64,000 nt of DNA from DASZWJ01 sp963813895. GTDB taxonomy: Bacteria > Pseudomonadota > Gammaproteobacteria > JAURND01. Shown here in pieces: positions 54,521 through 62,518 of the stretch. Within the stretch, counting starts at the first letter, position 1; every line of letters begins with the position of its first letter. Position numbers and translations under genes: made by a program. The DNA is taken from positions 744,001 to 808,000 of the forward strand of contig CAWFAS010000001.1 in the NCBI GenBank assembly GCA_963813895.1, given 5' to 3'. The notes under the pieces were generated by a model that saw only the letters and a program-made list of their open reading frames with translations, searched no databases and had not been told where the DNA came from.

Positions 54521-54552
54521 TTGACACCATTCTTGTACTTATGTAACGTTAC
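54521..54552 (+). promoter_or_regulatory. Putative trpR-operon promoter and operator
   Basis: TTGACA at 54521-54526 is a consensus -35 box. Seventeen bases later lies a weak -10 (TAACGT, 54544-54549), overlapped by the perfect palindrome GTAACGTTAC (54543-54552). A palindrome across the -10 box, 25 bases before a TrpR-like gene, is a plausible autoregulatory operator, although it is not the E. coli CTAG-type TrpR consensus. Confidence 0.45.
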
Positions 54553-54576
54553 AAAAATTCAGCAGAGCAGGGCACG

Positions 54577-54870
54577 ATGACTAAACATCCCACCGGTTGG
54601 AAAATTTTTATTGATTTATCCCTTAGCATGAAAGATGCCAAAACCCTTACGGGCTTGTATGATCTGTTGTTAACAGCAGAAGAAAAAGACAATTTAGCGA
54701 CGCGTTGTCTAATAGTGCAAAGCCTATTACAGCAACAGCTGACGCAACGTGAAATTGCTCAGAATTTGCAGGTGAGCATAGCCAAAATTACGCGTGGTTC
54801 TAATGAGTTGAAGCGCACGCCAAAAAAATTATTGGAATATTTACGATATAAACTTAAACTAATAGGATAA
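54577..54870 (+). CDS. trpR: TrpR-family transcriptional repressor
   Basis: Small helix-turn-helix repressor that in characterised members binds operator DNA when loaded with tryptophan. The 97-residue product aligns along the E. coli TrpR core: LLTAEEKDNLATRCLIVQSLLQQQLTQREIAQNLQVSIAKITRGSNELKRTP, including the recognition helix ending ITRGSN. It is 2 bases upstream of trpE, so the repressor is encoded within the operon it presumably controls. Confidence 0.92.
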   Translation: MTKHPTGWKIFIDLSLSMKDAKTLTGLYDLLLTAEEKDNLATRCLIVQSLLQQQLTQREIAQNLQVSIAKITRGSNELKRTPKKLLEYLRYKLKLIG

Positions 54871-54872
54871 TT

Positions 54873-56354
54873 ATGTTTCATTCTTTAAGCAAAGACAAAT
54901 TCCTGGAACTCGCGCAACAAAGAAAATACGTTGCAGTTTACCGAGAATTATTAGCCGACACATTTACTCCCATTGCCGTATTCGAATCATTAGTGCCTGA
55001 AAATTCACATGCTATGTTACTAGAATCAGGCTTAAAATTTCGCGAAAGCGGCTCTTTTTCATTTATTGGTTATCATCCCTACGCCACATTTCAAACGAAA
55101 AATGGTACTACCCAGACCAGTTTTGCAGGCCAAACTGAATTGCACCAACATGCGCCAATAGAATTACTGCGAGAATTTCAAGGACGCTTTCATTGCGCTA
55201 GCGATCAGCATTCCACGCTTGCAGGGCATATGATGGGATTTTTTGCTTATGATGCTGTGCGCTATTTTGAAAAAATTCCAAACCGTCATACAGATGATGA
55301 GAACATACCTGATATTTTGTTTCATTTTTATCGCGTAAATTTCGTATTTGATCATGACTCTAATAAATTATTGGTGGCAATTATTGCGGATGTAAATGCC
55401 TTGGCGCCAGAATCTGCTTATGAGCAAGCGGTCAAAGAAATTGAACAAATTATCGTTAAGTTGCAGCGATCATCACCGTCAATTTCGTCGGCCACTCATA
55501 GCCACGCCATTGGCATTGAAGAACAATTATTTACCCCTGATTGTGATGACGCACAGTATCAGCAGCAAGTGTTACAGGCCAAAAAATTTATCACCGCCGG
55601 TGATGCATTTCAAATCGTGTTATCCCGCAGTTTTACCAAGCCGCTTAAAGCCTCACCACTGACGATTTATCGCATTTTACGACATAGTAATCCGACTTCT
55701 TATATGTTTTATTTTACTTCTCCTTATTTCGTTGCCTTTGGTGCATCTCCGGAAAAATTAGTGAGTGTGCATGAAGGCGAAGTCACCATTGCACCTATTG
55801 CTGGCACCATGCCGATAACCAATGACCCAACAGAAATTATTGCACAACACCTGCGTGATGATGACAAAGAACGCGCAGAACATATGATGTTGGTTGATTT
55901 GGCCAGAAATGATATTGGCTCAGTATGTGAACCAGGCACTGTCAAGGTGACGGATTTGATGACGGCTCTTCGGTTAACGCACGTATTACATCTGGTGAGC
56001 TATGTTAAAGGCAAATTAGCTGCGGATTTTGATGCATTCGATGTATTAAAAGCCGCGTTTCCAGCTGGAACTTTAAGCGGCGCTCCGAAAATTCGCGCGA
56101 TGGAAATTATTGATGAATTAGAAGCCTCAAAACGTCATTTGTATGGTGGAGCAGTCTGCAAATTTGATTCCAGTGGCAATATGGATAGTTGCATCATAAT
56201 TCGTAGTGGCGTAATCAAAGAGGGAACTATTACCGTGCGTGCAGGCGCAGGTATTGTTTTTGATTCCAATCCCGCTAAAGAAGCTGAAGAAACTCGGCAT
56301 AAAGCCCGTGGTGTTATGCGCGCAGTAGCGTTAGCAGAAGGTGGCATATTATGA
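54873..56354 (+). CDS. trpE: Anthranilate synthase component I
   Basis: Converts chorismate plus ammonia or glutamine to anthranilate, with TrpG as partner. The tryptophan feedback-site motif LLESG (residues 49-53) separates it from the para-aminobenzoate enzyme PabB. The chorismate-binding C-terminal domain has GDAFQIVLSRSF, IAPIAGTMP, DLARNDIGSVC, FPAGTLSGAPKIRAMEIIDELE and RAGAGIVFDSNP. Length is 493 residues. It overlaps trpG by 4 bases (ATGA). Confidence 0.96.
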   Translation: MFHSLSKDKFLELAQQRKYVAVYRELLADTFTPIAVFESLVPENSHAMLLESGLKFRESGSFSFIGYHPYATFQTKNGTTQTSFAGQTELHQHAPIELLREFQGRFHCASDQHSTLAGHMMGFFAYDAVRYFEKIPNRHTDDENIPDILFHFYRVNFVFDHDSNKLLVAIIADVNALAPESAYEQAVKEIEQIIVKLQRSSPSISSATHSHAIGIEEQLFTPDCDDAQYQQQVLQAKKFITAGDAFQIVLSRSFTKPLKASPLTIYRILRHSNPTSYMFYFTSPYFVAFGASPEKLVSVHEGEVTIAPIAGTMPITNDPTEIIAQHLRDDDKERAEHMMLVDLARNDIGSVCEPGTVKVTDLMTALRLTHVLHLVSYVKGKLAADFDAFDVLKAAFPAGTLSGAPKIRAMEIIDELEASKRHLYGGAVCKFDSSGNMDSCIIIRSGVIKEGTITVRAGAGIVFDSNPAKEAEETRHKARGVMRAVALAEGGIL

Positions 56355-56926
56355 TTTTACTGATAGATAATTACGATAGTTTTACTCAGAATTTATACCA
56401 GCAGCTAGCGCAGTTTGAAAAAGTGGTGGTGTTTCGCAATGATCAATTGACTCTGGAAGAAATCGCAGTGATGCAGCCAAAGGGGATTGTAATATCCCCA
56501 GGACCAGGCCGCCCCGAAGATGCAGGTATCTGTATTCCCTTGATTCAGCAATTCAGTGGTCAGATTCCGATCCTAGGAGTTTGTTTGGGGCATCAGGCGT
56601 TGGCAATTGCCTATGGCGGTAAAGTAATTTCAGCTCCAGAAATTGTCCACGGTAAAGATGCTGCTGTTTTTCACTATCGCCAGCATCTTTATCGTCAAAT
56701 GCCTCTGCCATTTATGGCGGCACGGTATCATTCTTTATTGGTGGAGCGGGAGAATTTGCCAAAAGAATTGTTGGTGGAAGCAGAAACTGCCGATGGTTTG
56801 ATTATGGGGGTGCGGCATCAATATTACCTGACTTTTGGTGTGCAGTTCCATCCCGAATCGGTTTTGACTCCGCAGGGAAATATATTGCTGCACGAATTTG
56901 TGAAGCTATGTAAGGCACCTAAATGA
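56351..56926 (+). CDS. trpG: Anthranilate synthase component II (glutamine amidotransferase)
   Basis: Class I amidotransferase that supplies ammonia to TrpE. The triad is Cys78 (GVCLGHQALA) plus His and Glu in QFHPESVLTPQG. DNYDSFTQNL and SPGPGRPEDAG are typical. Length is 191 residues. As in many bacteria it could also serve PabB. It overlaps trpE and is 19 bases from aroF. Confidence 0.95.
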   Translation: MILLIDNYDSFTQNLYQQLAQFEKVVVFRNDQLTLEEIAVMQPKGIVISPGPGRPEDAGICIPLIQQFSGQIPILGVCLGHQALAIAYGGKVISAPEIVHGKDAAVFHYRQHLYRQMPLPFMAARYHSLLVERENLPKELLVEAETADGLIMGVRHQYYLTFGVQFHPESVLTPQGNILLHEFVKLCKAPK

Positions 56927-56945
56927 TCACACGAGAGCCATTATT

Positions 56946-57971
56946 ATGTTATTACTATTAAAACCAGATATTACGCCAACCGAAATTGAGCAGTTGATTC
57001 AAAAATTAGCCTGGATGGGGTTGCAAGCTGTGCCATCCCATGATGAAGGGCGTAATGCCTTGGCTGTGGTTCATGGAGAAAATAACCAAGTACATCCGGA
57101 ACAGTTTAGTAATTTACCTGGCATAGATTCGGTATTGCCCTTTTCCCAAAAATACAAATTGGTTAGTAGCACCGCGAAAAAACAACGTACTATAATCCGT
57201 ATCGGTGACAGAACCATTGGCACTGACAATCAGGTAATTGTTATGGCCGGCCCCTGTTCAATTGAATCAGAAGAACAGATTGAGACTACTGCCGCCCAGG
57301 TTGCCGCCGCTGGTGGCACAGTGTTGCGTGGTGGTGCATTTAAACCGCGCACTTCGCCGTATGAATTTCAGGGTCTAGGCGAACAGGGCTTGCAGTACAT
57401 GCAAAATGCTGCGCAAAAGCATAATTTATTGACCGTTACTGAAGTGATGAGTTTGGAGCAGATTGAGTTAGTGGCTTCCTATATCGATATTCTACAAATT
57501 GGCGCGCGCAATATGCAGAATTTTAATTTACTCAAAGCGGTAGCAAAAGCAGGCAAGCCAGTGTTGTTGAAACGGGGTCAAGCTGCCACCTATAATGAAT
57601 TTTTGCTGGCGGCGGAGTATATTCTCAGCGCAGGTAACCCGCAAGTCATGCTATGCGAGCGCGGTATCCGTACTTTTGAAACCTACACCCGTAACACCCT
57701 GGATCTGGCAGCAGTCCCCGTGTTGCAAGCGCTTAGCCATTTACCGGTGATTATTGATCCCAGCCACGGCATAGGCATAAGGCAATTTGTTCCGGCATTG
57801 GCCCGAGCAGCAGTCGCCATTGGTGCAGATGGTATTATAGTGGAGATTCACCCTGATCCGGAAAAGGCATTATCGGATGGGCCACAATCGCTGACATTTC
57901 CGCAATTTAGTGAAATGATGGTGGAATTAAAGAGGGTGGCTGAAGCTGTTGGAAAGCAAATAGCGGTATAA
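56946..57971 (+). CDS. aroF: 3-deoxy-7-phosphoheptulonate (DAHP) synthase, type I-beta
   Basis: First enzyme of the shikimate pathway; it condenses phosphoenolpyruvate and erythrose-4-phosphate. The 341-residue product has a ~70-residue ferredoxin-like N-terminal regulatory domain, as in Thermotoga-type enzymes. The KDPG-aldolase-like barrel follows with VMAGPCSIES, GGAFKPRTSPYEFQGLG, LQIGARNMQNF, PVLLKRGQ, LCERGIRTFE and IIDPSHGIG. The E. coli isozymes are type I-alpha, so this is a different subtype. It lies in the trpR-trpE-trpG operon. Confidence 0.94.
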   Translation: MLLLLKPDITPTEIEQLIQKLAWMGLQAVPSHDEGRNALAVVHGENNQVHPEQFSNLPGIDSVLPFSQKYKLVSSTAKKQRTIIRIGDRTIGTDNQVIVMAGPCSIESEEQIETTAAQVAAAGGTVLRGGAFKPRTSPYEFQGLGEQGLQYMQNAAQKHNLLTVTEVMSLEQIELVASYIDILQIGARNMQNFNLLKAVAKAGKPVLLKRGQAATYNEFLLAAEYILSAGNPQVMLCERGIRTFETYTRNTLDLAAVPVLQALSHLPVIIDPSHGIGIRQFVPALARAAVAIGADGIIVEIHPDPEKALSDGPQSLTFPQFSEMMVELKRVAEAVGKQIAV

Positions 57972-58123
57972 AATGATACCTTGGCGTTAGGTTAAGGGTT
58001 AGCACTGTAACCCCCTCTCCCGCGAACAGGTTTAGAGATTTTATTCAAACTCCTTTCGCGGGAGAGGGGGATACAGTGCTAATCCATAACTTAACGCCAA
58101 CGCCTACAAAACTGTATCATTTT
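57970..58123. repeat. ~155-bp palindromic element between aroF and aroDE
   Basis: Arms 57982-58026 (TGGCGTTAGGTTAAGGGTTA...CCCCCTCTCCCGCGAA) and 58055-58099 are largely complementary around a ~28-base loop. Outermost AAAATGATAC/GTATCATTTT (57970-57979, 58114-58123) form true ends. The GC-rich core resembles the other CCCCTCTCCCGC elements; the ends are different. No coding content. Confidence 0.8.
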
Positions 58124-58218
58124 TATGCAAAATTCTATAGGCAGAGTAGCCTTGCGGGCGAAGGGGCACAGTGTGCTGGGGGGGGGGCCACAACCACAGT
58201 AAATTTAAGGAGCCTCCT

Positions 58219-59688
58219 ATGCGCATCGCCAGCATAATTGCCAACAACCCAGTTTCTGCTCGAATCCAGATTAGCAAAGCACAGCCAGTAGCTGATGCCA
58301 TTGAACTGCGCCTGGATTATTGGCCCACTATCGACCTACAAGCCTTGCAAACTCTGCGCAGCGAAATCGCTCTACCCGTCATGTTTACCTTGCGCAAGCG
58401 CTCTCAGGGAGGCAATTATGCTGAAGATGAACAGCATCGTCTCGCACTCATCAATCAATTAGCAACTTTAGAACCGGATTACCTGGATTTAGAATATGAT
58501 GTCAGTAGTGACTTTATCAATGCGCTACACACCCGCTATCCGCAGATACAATTAATTCGTTCTTATCATGATTTTACCCAAACCCCCAATGACCTGGAGG
58601 CTTTGTTCAAGCTGGTTTTCCATCCAGCAGTAGCCATTTTTAAAATAGCCACCTATGCTCATAATATTTGTGATACTTTGCGCCTGTTAATTTTCCTACG
58701 CAAAATCTCTCAACAACACCGGGTTATCGGTATGGCCATGGGGGAATATGGACAAGCCAGTCGGATCTTAGCGCCCATAGTGGGCAGTGAGTTTACTTAT
58801 GGCAGTATTGACACAGAAACTACTGCGGCTCCAGGGCAATTAACCTTAGAAGAACTGACGGACATTTATCATGTTCAGCAACTTAATCGCAACACCGCCA
58901 TTTTCGCTTTATTAGGGGATCCCATCGCGCAGAGTCGCGGCCACCTATTGCATAATCAGGCATTTGCGCGGCTGAATAAAAATGCCGTGTATGTGAAATT
59001 AAAAGTAGGGGAGGCCATTCTGCAGCAAGCTATGCAACTACTGCGTCAGTTGCCGTTTGCCGGTTTTAGCGTAACCATGCCGCACAAAGAAGCTATCCTA
59101 CCTTCAGTTGATGAGTTGGCAGAAGATGCTAAGGCTATGGGTGCGATCAATACCATCAAGCGGCAAGAAAACCGGTATTATGGCTTTAATACTGACAGTC
59201 AAGCAGGTGCTGTTCTGCTGAAAAATAAGTTGGGTACGCTACAGGGACAGAAGATTTTGATTTTGGGGGCGGGTGGTTCAGCGAAAGCCATCGCTTATGC
59301 ATTATTAACTGCAGGGTCTGAAGTGACTTTATGCAACCGCACTTTGCAGCGCGCCCAAGCTTTTAATCGTGAGCACGGAGGCGACTGTCTTTCATTTGCT
59401 GCTTTATTCGCCCTAACGGACTTTCCCTACACCGGCATCGTCAATACCTTACCTGCCACAGCTTTTGCTGAGCAGTGTGAGTCATGGGTTATACCCCACG
59501 CCAAGGGTCTAAAGCCACAAGTCGCCCTAGATATCGTTTATAGTTTTTCTAAAGACCTCAATCAACCTGCGATTACACCATTCTTGCAAAAAGCAGATGA
59601 AAGGGGATGGGAATGCATTAGTGGAGATAAATTTTTTAACGAACAGGCTCAGCAGCAATTACAGATCTGGTTTACAGAGCCTAAGTGA
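58219..59688 (+). CDS. aroDE: Bifunctional 3-dehydroquinate dehydratase/shikimate dehydrogenase AroDE
   Basis: Carries out steps 3 and 4 of the shikimate pathway in one chain. Residues 1-~215 are type I dehydroquinase: AIELRLDYW, SYHDFT with His117, IFKIATYA with Schiff-base Lys142, and GEYGQASRILAPIVGSEFTYG. Residues ~225-489 are shikimate dehydrogenase: LLGDPIAQSRGHLLHN, SVTMPHKE with Lys290, GFNTDSQAG with Asp326, and the NADP loop LGAGGSAKA. The start was set at ATG 58219 behind AAGGAG; the open frame extends 16 codons upstream without support. The 3' end overlaps the convergent hypothetical gene by 8 bases. Confidence 0.95.
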   Translation: MRIASIIANNPVSARIQISKAQPVADAIELRLDYWPTIDLQALQTLRSEIALPVMFTLRKRSQGGNYAEDEQHRLALINQLATLEPDYLDLEYDVSSDFINALHTRYPQIQLIRSYHDFTQTPNDLEALFKLVFHPAVAIFKIATYAHNICDTLRLLIFLRKISQQHRVIGMAMGEYGQASRILAPIVGSEFTYGSIDTETTAAPGQLTLEELTDIYHVQQLNRNTAIFALLGDPIAQSRGHLLHNQAFARLNKNAVYVKLKVGEAILQQAMQLLRQLPFAGFSVTMPHKEAILPSVDELAEDAKAMGAINTIKRQENRYYGFNTDSQAGAVLLKNKLGTLQGQKILILGAGGSAKAIAYALLTAGSEVTLCNRTLQRAQAFNREHGGDCLSFAALFALTDFPYTGIVNTLPATAFAEQCESWVIPHAKGLKPQVALDIVYSFSKDLNQPAITPFLQKADERGWECISGDKFFNEQAQQQLQIWFTEPK

Positions 59689-60241
59689 CCAAAACCGTTG
59701 GAGTCGGCTCATAAGTATCGTTTTTCTGATCTGGGGGCGAAGCACAAGAGGTTCTGGGTGTTGCTTCTGGGTGAGTAAAGAAGCTGTAGCGCTTAATGGC
59801 GTCGCTAATCTCATCTTGATCCAGGAGATAGGCTCCAATGATCTTTTCTATTACCGTAGGTAATCCGGCAGGTTTGACCCGGTCCGTTTGTGTTTGCAAT
59901 ATTGAACTATAAATTTCATTAGCTGGCAAAAAGCGTAGTTTGCTTTCTCTTATTTCTACATAGTTGTTCGGGCACCGCATTAGATCTTCCAAAATCGCAC
60001 GACAATTCTTTTCTGTTACCGGCGTTTTTCCTGGTTTGAGATACTCTTTAACATACAAAGTACCACCCTCGCATTCCCGGGTGAAGCTAAAAATTTTACC
60101 AGTTGATTTAGGAAAGGCCGCTCGAAAAGCGTCCAGCGGTGGATAATATTCGGCTGAAGATAATTTATTACGGTTATTTACCAAAGGCTCAAGTAAGAAT
60201 AAAAGGTCATCGTTAGAGTAATCAGAGAAGAAATCAGGCAT
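59681..60241 (-). CDS. Hypothetical protein, 186 aa
   Basis: Not recognised. A soluble, mixed-charge protein without signal peptide or membrane segment. The central part (FSFTRECEGGTLYVKEYLKPGKTPVTEKNCRAILEDLMRC) looks folded; the C-terminal ~25 residues are Pro/Thr-rich. It is convergent with aroDE (8-base overlap) and divergent from the next Ser-rich gene, sharing a ~90-base intergenic region with it. The plus-strand overlapping frame is far less protein-like. Possible effector or accessory protein, but nothing in the sequence fixes a function. Confidence 0.6.
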   Translation of the reverse strand: MPDFFSDYSNDDLLFLLEPLVNNRNKLSSAEYYPPLDAFRAAFPKSTGKIFSFTRECEGGTLYVKEYLKPGKTPVTEKNCRAILEDLMRCPNNYVEIRESKLRFLPANEIYSSILQTQTDRVKPAGLPTVIEKIIGAYLLDQDEISDAIKRYSFFTHPEATPRTSCASPPDQKNDTYEPTPTVLVT

Positions 60242-60332
60242 TAAAATTCCGCAATAGGTGATATGAGCTTAATAGTCCATTAATAATTGGGGCTTATAAT
60301 AATCCTTATTGTCTGTTTATTGGTGAAAGAAA

Positions 60333-62147
60333 ATGGTAGAAAATACAAAAGAAAGGTCCTTAGCTGACGAAATGTTCAAAGAAAGTTTATCTGAGTTACT
60401 GGAGCACGCTGAGAGTGAAATACCTAAGTATAATGCCTTGTCACAAAATAAAACGGTCGATAGTTCCGGCGAGCTGTATCGGCAAATGGTATCAATTGAG
60501 CAATTATATTCTCCGTTAAGCGCTGCGCTTACGAACCAGACAATTTCATTACCTGATGATACTAAAAACAGAATTAAGGCTGTTACTCAGTTCTTAAATA
60601 CTCATTCCCAAGTAATTGAAAATCCCGAGGATTTAAAAGAAAACCTGCAACAACCTTATCACGATTTATTTACAGATTCTAGTTCCACCACAAAGTCAGC
60701 TACTAGTCCTTCTGGTTCGAACGCCGCCTCTACCTCAAATCTGAGTCCTAATACGAGTACATCTTCTAGCTCCAGCGCTCGTTTATATGGAGTAACTGAA
60801 GAGGAAATGGAAACGGCAAAAGAATCAGAGAAAGACCTAGCCAGCGTTGAGCGACAATTGTCGGATATAAAAAACAAACTTAAATTTGTACCAAAAATTC
60901 TCCTTAAAACACCCTATGTACAACAGCGAATTTCCGCGCAATATCCTCTAGCGGCAGAATTTATGGAGCAAAGCATATTCTCGGGACGAACCAAATGTAT
61001 CGATAGGAATGCAAAGCTGATTGATGTGCTTTCCAAAGAACTGACTAAGAGTTTTTTGCAAGGTGTTATTTTCCCCGGAAAAACTTATAGTGATCATGCG
61101 GGTCGAGTACATTTTCCTACAGATAAAATCGACCGCCCCTTGGCACAGTCACGGAAAGCAACTAAGAAGGATGAGGAGGAAACAAGGGTAGCACGCGAAC
61201 AGCTGACTGCAGACAACTTTAGAGCGACCATTAAAAGCAAATCTGAGGAGATTCCTGATAAAGACAGTATCATCTCCCGTCTTCCGCAGTTGTTTCTAAA
61301 TTTTATGCTTTCCAAGAGCGCACAAGAAGAGAGCATTAAAAGAAGATCGAAGTTAGCAGAAAGGGAACAAGAAGTTAAAACAAATACATTAGATCCTGCA
61401 GCGGTGAAGGTTGCAATAAAAAATGATTACACTACTGTTCTCACTGCCTTAACAGATGTACTAAAGCATCTGGATCAAATAATGGTACAGCTGTTGCTTC
61501 ATCCTACGATTAATCGACAGAAGGTATTTGATACATTAACGAGACGCTTGGAGAAATTCAGAGACGCTGGGATTTTTCAGGAGTTGGTGGCTCATGAAAG
61601 ATTTGCTAAGGTTTTGTCTAGTTTGTATACCACCTATGTGGATCTGGCGGCAAAGTTACCCATTAAGGAAAAAGATACTCGGCATGATAAATTATCTGGG
61701 TATCAAGAGCGGGAATCCATAAGCTTCCTGGCATTTGCGCATATGCAGCTGGCTACATTAAAAGGCAATAAAGAAGTTAAATCACCTGGAGCCCCATCCC
61801 TCAGGCCAGATTCGCTTTTTTTGGATTTGTCTTCTAGCTCTCGGCCCGCATCTCCCCTCAGCACTTCGCTGCCGTCGTTCTCGAGCTCAGATGAAACACC
61901 TAATTCACCTAGCGTGCTAGATAATTCTGGAATAATTTCTCCCTTTAATTCTAGTGCTAGCTCAAGCTCTAGCATGGTCTCTAGTTCTAGTGAGGGCTTT
62001 AGGATACCCGTTGGCCAGACTTTTCTAGCACCCCCAACGCCCATGAGGATTAGGTTGCCAGTTAACGTCAGTGGTTCGTTACTAACTGTAAATCAAACAA
62101 GTTCTGGGAGTCCTGGTATGGGGTTTGGGGATAATTCGGAAACTTAA
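60333..62147 (+). CDS. Ser-rich hypothetical protein, candidate effector (604 aa)
   Basis: Not recognised. No signal peptide or membrane segment. The N-terminal ~105 residues are helical and acidic, followed by a Ser/Thr-rich linker with TSSSSSA, a helical core (residues ~150-460; EKDLASVERQLSDIKNKLKFVP, TVLTALTDVLKHLDQIMVQLL) and a Ser/Pro-rich C-terminus. Composition, short Ser runs and helical bundles resemble the 3.9k-residue protein at 38689, and both are followed at once by IS903-type repeats, which suggests common origin or function. Start ATG 60333 has only a weak purine-rich upstream stretch. Confidence 0.7.
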   Translation: MVENTKERSLADEMFKESLSELLEHAESEIPKYNALSQNKTVDSSGELYRQMVSIEQLYSPLSAALTNQTISLPDDTKNRIKAVTQFLNTHSQVIENPEDLKENLQQPYHDLFTDSSSTTKSATSPSGSNAASTSNLSPNTSTSSSSSARLYGVTEEEMETAKESEKDLASVERQLSDIKNKLKFVPKILLKTPYVQQRISAQYPLAAEFMEQSIFSGRTKCIDRNAKLIDVLSKELTKSFLQGVIFPGKTYSDHAGRVHFPTDKIDRPLAQSRKATKKDEEETRVAREQLTADNFRATIKSKSEEIPDKDSIISRLPQLFLNFMLSKSAQEESIKRRSKLAEREQEVKTNTLDPAAVKVAIKNDYTTVLTALTDVLKHLDQIMVQLLLHPTINRQKVFDTLTRRLEKFRDAGIFQELVAHERFAKVLSSLYTTYVDLAAKLPIKEKDTRHDKLSGYQERESISFLAFAHMQLATLKGNKEVKSPGAPSLRPDSLFLDLSSSSRPASPLSTSLPSFSSSDETPNSPSVLDNSGIISPFNSSASSSSSMVSSSSEGFRIPVGQTFLAPPTPMRIRLPVNVSGSLLTVNQTSSGSPGMGFGDNSET

Positions 62148-62172
62148 TGTGACAACTGTCATCCGGAACGGA

Positions 62173-62428
62173 CGTTGTTGAATAATTCGCTGCCATTTAT
62201 AGAAAAGCTAAGCATTTACCATTTAATTTTCACTAATGAATGCCGCACCCACCCCCTCTCCCTAACCCTCTCCCGCAAGGGGAGAGGGGATATAGAGCAG
62301 GAAGAAAATTCAGAGCGAGGTAAGATTTGGTGCTATTTCTGATTAGCGGTGTCTCTTTCCTCTAGCTATCTATCATCTCCAGGCAACATTTCTTCCTTTG
62401 GCTCTATATCCCCTCTCCCCTTGCGGGA
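62173..62428. repeat. IS903-type end plus interrupted ~190-bp element, copy 3
   Basis: TTGTTGAATAATTCGCTGCC begins at ~62175 and runs into a segment shared (inverted) with 50645-50690. From ~62243 the ~190-bp element follows in the same orientation as the 53677 copy. Its right arm stops after CCTTGCGGGA (62428), where the expected GAGGGTTAGGGAG is replaced by the insertion sequence. The missing remainder was not found before the window ends. Confidence 0.75.
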
Positions 62429-62455
62429 GTTGCTATGCTGAATAATAGGGAAAGA

Positions 62456-62518
62456 GGTATGTGCCTTCGGTTAAAATATAGTTTTAACCAATAACCTCGA
62501 CAGGAGGAGGCACATACC
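62456..62518 (+). promoter_or_regulatory. Hairpin leader covering the transposase start
   Basis: GGTATGTGCC (62456-62465) pairs with GGCACATACC (62509-62518), which ends right against the ATG. An inner stem GGTTAAAA/TTTTAACC (62469-62476, 62482-62489) stacks inside. The ribosome binding site AGGAGG (62502-62508) lies between the stems. The fold could limit translation of the transposase (inference). Confidence 0.6.
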
